Part shown: positions 10,153 to 16,356 of the stretch, in pieces
How positions within the stretch are numbered: position 1 is the stretch's first letter
Layout: every line of letters starts with the position of its first letter
NCBI GenBank assembly: GCA_024220525.1
Contig: JAMYWO010000581.1
Coordinates: forward strand, 1 to 16,356
Source: Cochliopodium minus
Taxonomy: Eukaryota; Discosea; Himatismenida; Cochliopodiidae
Reading direction: 5' to 3'
DNA: 16,356 nt
The notes under the pieces: generated by a model
The model's input: only the letters and a program-made list of their open reading frames with translations
What the model was told of the DNA's origin: nothing
Databases searched by the model: none
Translations under genes and position numbers: made by a program

Positions 10153-10619
10153 ATGAAGAAAATTAACAAAAATGTTTTAAAATTCAATCAAAAACAGTTC
10201 AAATCGTACACCACTGATCAAATACCCAAAATAAATGTTTTTGGATACAATAAAAAAGATATCGTGCATGTTAAATTGGAAGATGGGAAGGCATATTCAT
10301 ACTGCAGATGTTGGCAAAGGTAAATATAAAAATAAACAGTAGTAAAATTCAAAGAAATTAAAAATATGTGATATTTTTTTGACAGTAAAACATTTCCGTT
10401 ATGTGATGGGTAATTCTCATTTTAATTCATTCTACCTTATATTCAATGATCTTATCCAATGATCTTATCCAATTATGTGGATCAAATATGAAATTTATTT
10501 TTTATAGGGCACATAAAGAATACAATCTTCAAACTGGACAAGATTTAGGACCTGTAAGAGTTGTTTTGGGTGATGTTGATAAGACAATAAGAAACAAGGA
10601 TAAACCCACATCGAATTAA
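10153..10619 (+). CDS. CDGSH [2Fe-2S] protein, mitoNEET-type
   Basis: Three exons: 10153-10319, 10386-10409 and 10508-10619 (303 nt, 100 residues). The cluster motif is intact: C51-R-C53 ... S56 ... P60-x-C62-D-G-A-H66, the 3-Cys/1-His set that holds the redox-active cluster of CISD proteins. The following YNLQTGQDLGPVRVV also matches the mitoNEET fold. There is no N-terminal membrane anchor. Instead residues 1-21 are basic, contain Phe, Ser, Thr and Asn, and have no acidic residue, like a presequence for mitochondria or a mitochondrion-related organelle. There is one CDGSH motif, whereas matrix CISD3 has two. The four ligands are spread over three exons, with the third Cys on a 24-nt microexon. 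The role is probably Fe-S or electron transfer or redox sensing. Family assignment is very secure; location is inferred. Confidence 0.93.
10444..10469 (+). repeat. 13-bp tandem repeat in an intron
   Basis: CAATGATCTTATC occurs twice head to tail, followed by a partial CAAT, inside the second intron of the CDGSH gene. It is a small local duplication with no evident function. Confidence 0.85.
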
Positions 10620-10649
10620 AAAAAAAAACGAGAATAAAAACAAGAGATT

Positions 10650-11146
10650 TTAATTTTCAAAAGATTTTAATAGATTTTGGAACATCATATCAAATGATAG
10701 ATTGCACTTTTTCTCTTCTATAAAAAATAAAAATATAAAAATATAAAATAAATTTTTTTCAGCTAAAAAATAAAATTTATTATATTTTGCGCAAATTTTT
10801 TTTTTTTTCTCACCATTCAACATATCCTTCTCAATATTTTCTTTTTCCTCCAAGATCTTGTTCCTTATCCATTTGAGATTATTATCGCAGCTAATCAAAT
10901 TTTCCTCTTTGTGATTCAATATATCATCGAGAAGTTTTACATCCCTCTACAATGAAAATAAAGAATCTATATGTTAGAAGGGAGGTCTATTTAAATCTTT
11001 TTTTGTTTTTTTTTTTTTACTCTTAGATTTTCTCCCATAGTATCTTCTTCTGTTGCCATATCCATTTTTATATCTTTTTTGAGTTCTTCCATCAAATAGA
11101 GGAAAGTGTTTTCGAATTCTTTTTGATTGGTGAAAGAGATTTCCAT
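10650..11146 (-). CDS. Small helical (coiled-coil-like) hypothetical protein
   Basis: Three exons in phase: 11146-11021, 10946-10814 and 10717-10650 (327 nt, 108 residues, GT...AG junctions). The sequence is rich in Lys, Glu, Asp and Leu, with segments such as EFENTFLYLMEELKKDIKMD and KWIRNKILEEKENIEKDM that should be amphipathic helices. There is no signal peptide or membrane segment, and there are only two Cys. I do not recognise a family. The size and composition would suit a subunit of a helical-bundle complex, but no function is assigned. Its stop is 30 bp from the stop of the convergent CDGSH gene, so the two transcripts probably overlap at their 3' ends. The start is divergent from the ankyrin gene. 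Confidence 0.68.
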
Positions 11147-11497
11147 TTTTTTTTTTTATTTTTGATATTTTTACATAAATTTTTAAAAATTTAAATATTT
11201 AAATTAAAAAAATCTGAGATCACTTTATAATTTGTTTATCAATAATTTAGATTTTTTGTTAATTTTTTCTTTTATTTTCTTTTAAAGTTCAGTACATTCA
11301 TTTTCTTAATTTTGAAAGAGAAACAGATGTTTCTATTTTCTTTTTTAGGACAAAACTGTTGAATATTTGAATGAAGAATTAAAAAAATTTAATGCAAAAT
11401 GAAGGCTTAGTTTCAAGATCAAATAATTTTAAAATCTTAGATTTTTTATTGATTGAAAATGCACCAAATAAAATTAAAAAAAAATAAATTAAAATAA
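11147..11497. promoter_or_regulatory. Divergent intergenic region
   Basis: The 351 bp between the divergent starts of the helical protein (minus) and the ankyrin gene (plus) is A/T-rich with no convincing exon. It must contain both promoters if the starts are right. A TTTCTTTTTTAG followed by GACAAAACTG at about 11338 resembles a splice acceptor, but no matching coding exon follows. Confidence 0.45.
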
Positions 11498-13108
11498 ATG
11501 GGAAATGATAACACAAAAACATTTCATGAAATTTTGAAAGAGAAAAGTATCAAAATTGAGGAATTAAAAACGATCAAAATCAAATATTTGATCGGGATAG
11601 ATAACGATCTGAATAGACCTTTACATATTGCCTGCAAGAATGAACAGATAACAAGCGAGATAATAGAATATTTGATCGAAAAGAAATCTGATCTGAATGT
11701 CAAAAACAAGTATGGAGATACACCATTTCATTTGATGTGCATAAATGAGAATATAATTTATAAAAAGGATATATTACGGTATATGTTGGAGAAAAAGGCA
11801 TTTATAGATGTGAAGAATAACAATTCGAATACTCCTTTGCATAAATTATGTGAGAATCAAAATGTGACGTTGGAAAAGCTGAAATGCCTAATGGAATTGA
11901 AATGTGCGATAAATGAAAAGAATAAAGCAGGGGAATATCCTTTGCATCTCATCATGATGAACAAGGAGGCCTTCAATCTCGATATATTAAAATATTTCGT
12001 TGAAAATGAAGCGGATCTGAACAAAGGATCTGGTGGAGGGAAATCTCCACTAAATATATGCGCTAAAAAAAATTATGATTTTGAGATCATCAAATATCTG
12101 ATCGAGAACAAGAGCACTTTCAACAAAAATGAGAGCTTAGGAAAGATAATCACGAATTATCTCAGAGATGATGTGAAGAATACGGAGAAATACCTCTATC
12201 TGATCGAGAACAAGGCGGATGTGAACTACCAGGATGAATGCAAGATGAGTTTTCTTCATTTGGTTCTTATAAAGCCTGTTTTTCCGAAGGATTTGATTCA
12301 TTTGTTTTTGGAAAACAAAACTAACATTAATCTCAAAAATGAAATGGGAAACACTCCTCTTCTTTCTTGTTTTTCCACGAAGAATTATTACGAGAAATCT
12401 GTTTTTTTAATTGAAAATAAGGCTGATGTAAACATTAAATCAAACTTTACTATTCTTCAATTAGCTTCGAAGAACAACGATCTCAACCTTTCTCAATTAA
12501 AATTTTACATAGAAAACAAAGTAGATGTGAATTCTTTTGATTCTGAAAAAGAAAACATTCTTCATTATTTGTGCAAAGAAGGCAGATCTTCTTCGATGGA
12601 GATGATTAAATACCTCGTCGAAGAAATAAAGATCGATGTTAACACTTTAAATGTGATGAATAAAACTCCGATACACAATCTGTTTGTCAATTTTAATTCC
12701 GAAATGTTGAGATATCTTCTTGATTCCAATGCTTTTTTAGCCCAGAAAGGTAGTCAAGGTTTCACTCTCAAAATGGTGCAGTTCCCAGACAACAAAAGTT
12801 TGTTTCATGAAGATTATCTCATTGTTTTGTTGTCTAGACATGAGTACTCTTTTAATTTTAAAAGATCAAAGAAATATCCCAATATTTCAAGAGATTATAA
12901 AAATATTAATCTTTGGAATTCGAAAAGACACAAACTTTTTCCAAGAAAAAGTCAAATTTTCATTTTCGATTTCTTATTAAACCTCAAGTTTTTCTCACAC
13001 ACCATCAAACAAATCATTCCAAAGCCAATCATCCAAATTCTGATAAACTATTCTTTGTGCAACAAAGGAAACAAAGATTTGATAAGATTTATGAAAGCAT
13101 ATTTTTAA
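11498..13108 (+). CDS. Ankyrin-repeat protein, intronless
   Basis: One uninterrupted frame of 536 residues, ATG preceded by an A-rich leader. From about residue 38 to 425 it has eleven or twelve ankyrin repeats with the pattern TPLH..C.N......I.YLIENKADVN.KN..G, for example DTPFHLMCINEN, NTPLHKLCENQN and LIENKADVNYQD. Repeats five to eight are degenerate. The C-terminal about 110 residues have no repeats. They contain a basic stretch, then helical segments (RKSQIFIFDFLLNLKFF and IPKPIIQILINYSL) that form a conserved-looking cap I cannot name. There is no signal peptide or membrane helix, so a cytosolic protein-binding scaffold is inferred. It is the only complete gene here, apart from the doubtful small ORF at 15268-15543, without introns. 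Bases 12095-12112 and 12197-12214 are identical 18-mers, a sign of recent repeat copying or conversion. Confidence 0.94.
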   Translation: MGNDNTKTFHEILKEKSIKIEELKTIKIKYLIGIDNDLNRPLHIACKNEQITSEIIEYLIEKKSDLNVKNKYGDTPFHLMCINENIIYKKDILRYMLEKKAFIDVKNNNSNTPLHKLCENQNVTLEKLKCLMELKCAINEKNKAGEYPLHLIMMNKEAFNLDILKYFVENEADLNKGSGGGKSPLNICAKKNYDFEIIKYLIENKSTFNKNESLGKIITNYLRDDVKNTEKYLYLIENKADVNYQDECKMSFLHLVLIKPVFPKDLIHLFLENKTNINLKNEMGNTPLLSCFSTKNYYEKSVFLIENKADVNIKSNFTILQLASKNNDLNLSQLKFYIENKVDVNSFDSEKENILHYLCKEGRSSSMEMIKYLVEEIKIDVNTLNVMNKTPIHNLFVNFNSEMLRYLLDSNAFLAQKGSQGFTLKMVQFPDNKSLFHEDYLIVLLSRHEYSFNFKRSKKYPNISRDYKNINLWNSKRHKLFPRKSQIFIFDFLLNLKFFSHTIKQIIPKPIIQILINYSLCNKGNKDLIRFMKAYF

Positions 13109-13157
13109 AAATAAAATAAAAATAAAATTAAAAAAATTAAAAAAATTAAAATAATTT

Positions 13158-13415
13158 TTAATATTTTTTTTCTCCCAATATTTTTTTTCCTAATTCTGTC
13201 AATTCAGGTCTTTTTGGATGTTCAAACTCATAATCTTGATACTTCAAATTGAGCTTGATGTTAAACATACCTATTCGGTCTTTTATTTCTTCGTTATATT
13301 CTTTTTCGTCTTCTGGAACTTCTTCGAAACTAATGTATTGGACTGCACGAAATTGTTCATTGAAATTTTGGTAATTAGCGTGTGGTGTTCTTTAATAAAA
13401 ATTTTATATTTATTT

Positions 13416-13451
<36 letters not shown>

Positions 13452-15210
13452 ATTATTTTTTACCCTTTTAATTTAAAGTTTTACAAAATAAATTTTTTTT
13501 TTTTTTTTTTACTGCTGTCCCAGAGAATGAAAGATCCTTTCCTTGCTTTTATTTTGGTGACTAAACTTTGAATTGAATCTTCGTCAGGTACATATATCAA
13601 ACCTCTTTTTTAGTAATTTAAAAAAAAAATAAAAATTAGAAAATGGAAAATGGAAAATAAAAAATTAAACAAAAATAATAAAATATCAAAAAAAAAAACA
13701 AAAATTAATAAAATTACAAAAATAAATAAAATGAAAAGTAAAATAAAAAATACCCAGAATGCATTTTGACAGAATTTTGATAAGCCCATTGATCAAAATA
13801 TTTGATAAATCCTATTGTTTTTTAAGTAAAAATAATTTTTAAAATTTAAAAATAATCAAGTAAAAATTCTTAAAAAAATAATAAAAATAAAAAAATTTTG
13901 AAATACCAGGAATGCAAAGAAATCCCCCCGATTTTTCATTTGAATCAGTGAGAGCCAACAATCCTTGAACTCTTTTTTTTTTGTTTCACAAAGTATTTTT
14001 TTGGTAACTAATAAATAAATTTAGAATTTTATTTTTGTACCTATGGAATCCTGGTTCATCCTGTTTAAAAATAAAAATATAAAATAAAAAAAATAAAAAA
14101 TAAATAATAAGTAAATCAACAAAAATTATAATGAAAAATAAAATAAAATAAAATAACAAAAAATAATACTAAAATTAATATTAAAGAAATAATTAATAAT
14201 AAAAATTAACAAAATAAAAAATTGATTAAAATTTACCCAAGGATTTTGATCCTAAATAAAATTTAAATGAAAAATAAATTTAAATGAAAAATAAAATTTC
14301 TTATATTTTTGGGACTGACCCAATGCAACCAACTAGGATCAGTTCTCCATTCCTTCTTTTCCACCAAATTTCCATTAATATTCACGAAAGTGGGCCTCAT
14401 GATTCCGTATCTGTCAAAAGTGACCAACAACTCTTTCTTTTTCAAAATTTGTGTGAATAATTTGTAGATTTTTTCGTTTTGTCTGTTTTCCTGTATCAAA
14501 AAAAGAAATTTTTTTATTATTTGAATCAAATTTTTTTATTTTTTCATTTTATTTCATTTTATTTTTCTTTTTTTTCTTTTTTCTTTTTTATTTTACTTTT
14601 TTAAAATTATTTTTATTGATTTATTTTTGTAATCTTTTACATCATTTTTGATTTTTACTTATTTCAAATTATTTTTATTGATTTATTTTTAATTTATCAA
14701 TTCTTTATTTTTATTTTTATTTTGAATTTTTTTTTTTACCCAACACACTGGAAGGTTTGCGTCCGATAATCCAGCTATGAATCCTTTATTCGCCATAGTT
14801 TTTGGAGGCCAATTATGGTAAGTACTAAAAAAATTTGAAATAATTTGGTGTTATCAAAAATACTTGTTATTAATTATTCTTTTTAAATTTAAATTTAATG
14901 AAAAATAAAATTCAATTTCAAAATTTTACGTTGGATCATCTCTTTTCAATCCCAAATGTTGATAGAATCTTTCAAAATATAATTTTTTTTTTTGAAATAA
15001 AAGTTGTAATTATTCAAATTAACATTATTTAATTAATATTTACCCCAATGTAGTGGGAGCATTCCATACTTCATCCAATGTCTTATTAACTTGTTCTTCA
15101 TCTGTTACATCTCTCACTATGACGAATCCATATTGATTAAAAAACTCCAATATCTCCTTTTCTTCTTTGTGATCGAAGCTCTTGGTATATCCCTCTTCAT
15201 CTGATCCCAT
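13158..15210 (-). CDS. Phytanoyl-CoA-dioxygenase-like 2OG-Fe(II) oxygenase
   Basis: Ten exons: 15210-15044, 14968-14930, 14824-14740, 14490-14320, 14251-14237, 14060-14041, 13971-13907, 13811-13754, 13604-13513 and 13390-13158 (945 nt, 314 residues). The start resembles PhyH proteins (FFNQYGFVIVRDVTDEEQ). The iron triad is H153-W-D155 and H241 (in RTPHANY), with R252 placed to bind 2-oxoglutarate. GLLALTDSNEKSGGFLCIPG and KGSFILWDS are typical of the double-stranded beta-helix. The Fe ligand D155 sits on a 15-nt exon, and the next exon is 20 nt. No peroxisomal PTS1 ends the protein (it ends EKKY). Substrate cannot be told. The last junction is odd: with the only usable GT donor (after 13513) a normal AG acceptor would leave the frame one base short; the protein needs GA to follow, so the intron would end in AA. 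This may be a sequence error, a non-canonical intron or a frameshift. Confidence 0.88.
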
Positions 15211-15228
15211 ATAAAAAAAAAAATCAAA

Positions 15229-15240
15229 TTTCGGCCGAAA
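15229..15240. promoter_or_regulatory. GC-rich palindrome upstream of the PhyH-like gene
   Basis: TTTCGGCCGAAA is a perfect 12-bp palindrome with a CGGCCG core. It lies 18 bp before the PhyH-like start codon. CGGCCG occurs nowhere else that I found in the window. It could be a transcription-factor site or part of a 5' UTR; this is inferred from position and composition only. Confidence 0.4.
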
Positions 15241-15267
15241 ATGTAGCTAAAATGAAATTTTTTTTTT

Positions 15268-15543
15268 TTATATTGAACCCTCTTCCAATTTTATTTTTGA
15301 TAATTCTTCTTTGAAATCTACTTTGATATTTCTATCCACATTAGTTAATACTTTGGGCTTATTCAAATTTGATTTGTTGTTTAGCATCATTTTTTTTTTA
15401 TTTTTTATATTTTTATAATTTTGTTTAGTGTTTCTACTTGAAAACAGAGAAATTCCAATAATGATGACGAAAGAGATTATAATAAAAGTTTTTGAGAACA
15501 TAAAATTATATTCAATTTTGGTGGTGATTTTTTTTGTTTTCAT
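15268..15543 (-). CDS. Possible small single-pass membrane protein
   Basis: An open frame of 91 residues from the ATG at 15543-15541. One hydrophobic helix (FSKTFIIISFVIIIGISLF) lies near residues 16-34, followed by a long Lys/Asn-rich hydrophilic tail that ends in an acidic stretch (FKEELSKIKLEEG). I recognise no family. The stop is 57 bp before the PhyH-like start on the same strand. Either this is a separate short gene, or it is an upstream exon that anchors the oxygenase: a GTAGAT donor near 15323 and the TTTTAG acceptor at about 15248 would keep a frame into the oxygenase. A/T-driven chance ORF is also possible. Confidence 0.38.
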   Translation of the reverse strand: MKTKKITTKIEYNFMFSKTFIIISFVIIIGISLFSSRNTKQNYKNIKNKKKMMLNNKSNLNKPKVLTNVDRNIKVDFKEELSKIKLEEGSI

Positions 15544-15708
15544 CAATATTTTTTTAAAAAGGGAATAAAAATTAAGAAGGGAATCTTTGATGAGTCATTA
15601 ATTTTTATCACAGAAAAACTTCTTTGTCGAAATAAAAAGAAAAAGTAAGAAATTAATAAAAAATATTGAAATTTCGATTGAAAATTTTTATTTCTTTTTT
15701 TTTATTCC
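15544..15708. other. Intergenic spacer
   Basis: This 165-bp A/T-rich stretch lies between the end of the formin-like gene and the small membrane ORF, both on the minus strand. I see no RNA gene or clear signal in it. Confidence 0.5.
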
Positions 15709-16022
15709 TCAAAACAAGTCAGAAAAAGAAAGTTCCTTCTCCTTCTCAAAACAAAGCAAAAAATCGAGTAAATACAAAAACAAATCCTCATAATTGGTGA
15801 TCTCCTCTTCACCAAAATAAAAAAACAAAGAGTGGATGTTCGACACCAACTCATTGTAAGATTTCTGAGCGGAAGAAAACTCTACTTTGCTTCTTATGAG
15901 GAAATTTTCTACGTTGGAGAGGAAGCTTTCGGAGAGAGTTGGCGTGTTTTTGAAAAACTCTTCGGTTTTGTTGATTGATTTTTGGATCTCTTCTAATTCG
16001 TTCTTTATTGAATCCAAGTTTA
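15709..16022 (-). CDS. Formin-like protein, C-terminal FH2 exon (5'-partial)
   Basis: The last exon of a minus-strand gene, entered through an acceptor TTTAG at 16024-16023 with one base of a split codon upstream, and ending at TGA 15711-15709. It encodes about 104 residues. The run ESFLSNVENFLIRSKVEF, then SYNELVSNIHSLFFYFGEEE, then a helical LFLYLLDFLLCFEK matches the C-terminal end of formin FH2 domains, where the helical post region carries the characteristic Y-FGE motif. FH2 domains nucleate and processively elongate actin filaments. After the FH2 end only about ten residues remain, so the basic DAD tail of diaphanous-type formins is absent. The rest of the gene is outside the window. 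Confidence 0.74.
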
Positions 16023-16356
16023 CTAAATTTTTTTTTTTAATTTTTAGTTTTTATTTTTTCAACAATTATTTTTTATCTTTAATTTTTCTCTATTTCACAT
16101 TATATTATATTATTAATTTATTTCATAATTTATTTGTAACATTTTTTATCTATTTTTTATTTTTTTATTTTTTATTTTTTATTTTAAAACTTTTCATATT
16201 TATCATTATTATTTTTTATTATTGTATTTTGAGATCCAAATAATCATATTATCATTTGTATATGTTGATCAATATTTTGTATTTTATATTTTTTATTTTT
16301 TATTTTTTATTTTTTATTTTTTATTTTTTATTTTTTATTTTTTATTTTTTATTTTT
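16023..16356 (-). other. Intron of the formin-like gene
   Basis: From the acceptor at 16023 to the window end, 334 bp of A/T-rich sequence hold no exon that I can recognise on the minus strand. The last 69 bp are a heptamer array. Confidence 0.6.
16288..16356. repeat. ATTTTTT heptamer array
   Basis: An A occurs every 7 bp from 16288 to the last base, almost ten copies without interruption. It is the reverse complement in kind of the array at the left end. It lies within the intron of the formin-like gene. Confidence 0.92.

Noticed and set aside
10343-10507. CDGSH gene broken by frameshift because its frame is interrupted twice
   Set aside because: Both interruptions are clean GT...AG introns with phase preserved, and the joined motif is intact.
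12913-13119. Plus-strand 68-residue frame overlapping the ankyrin gene
   Set aside because: It is in another frame of a gene with strong ankyrin coding evidence and has no features of its own.
13218-13571. Plus-strand 117-residue Phe-rich frame
   Set aside because: It covers PhyH-like exons on the minus strand and the T-rich intron between them.
15887-16243. Plus-strand 118-residue hydrophobic frame
   Set aside because: It is antisense to the formin FH2 exon and continues into T-rich intron sequence, which reads as Phe/Leu/Ile by composition.

Overview
This is eukaryotic nuclear DNA from a very AT-rich, intron-dense, gene-dense genome. Nearly every gene is cut by short GT...AG introns with A-rich donors (mostly GTAAAA or GTAATA) and long A/T homopolymer-like interiors. 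Several exons are only 15-24 nt. The gene content is cytoskeletal, surface and repeat proteins: filamin repeats, L-type lectin, formin FH2, Sel1 repeats, ankyrin repeats and an Asn-rich protein. Together with the AT bias this suggests an amoeboid protist. My best guess is an Anaeramoeba-like metamonad, from the general look of the ankyrin and Sel1 proteins and the intron style. That is inference and no marker gene is present to prove it. No bacterial operon, CRISPR array, tRNA, rRNA or insertion sequence is visible.

Layout. (1) 189-4298 minus: 5' part of a secreted protein with signal peptide, L-type (legume-type) lectin domain and at least three filamin-type repeats; it runs off the left edge in an intron. 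(2) 4466-5604 plus: small three-helix membrane protein resembling DUF4870/Tic20-like proteins, divergent from the lectin gene. (3) 5693-6974 plus: signal peptide, one transmembrane helix, Asn-rich cytoplasmic stretch with a PPPY motif, and C-terminal double zinc ribbon; its start is 88 bp after gene 2. (4) 7154-9897 minus: nine-exon Sel1-like repeat protein, convergent with gene 3. (5) 10153-10619 plus: single CDGSH (mitoNEET-type) [2Fe-2S] protein with a presequence-like N-terminus. (6) 10650-11146 minus: 108-residue helical protein, convergent with gene 5 with only 30 bp between stops. (7) 11498-13108 plus: intronless ankyrin-repeat protein. (8) 13158-15210 minus: ten-exon phytanoyl-CoA-dioxygenase-like 2OG-Fe(II) oxygenase with one anomalous splice junction. 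(9) 15268-15543 minus: possible small membrane protein or upstream exon of gene 8. (10) 15709-16022 minus: last exon of a formin-like FH2 gene that enters from the right edge.

The genes are not an operon and share no obvious pathway. Common themes are surface recognition (lectin-filamin), scaffolding (Sel1, ankyrin, formin) and iron enzymology (CDGSH, PhyH-like). Exon models were assembled by hand by following reading frame, splice sites and domain continuity. All joined reading frames close in phase except one junction in gene 8. Both window ends lie inside introns made of heptamer A/T repeats.
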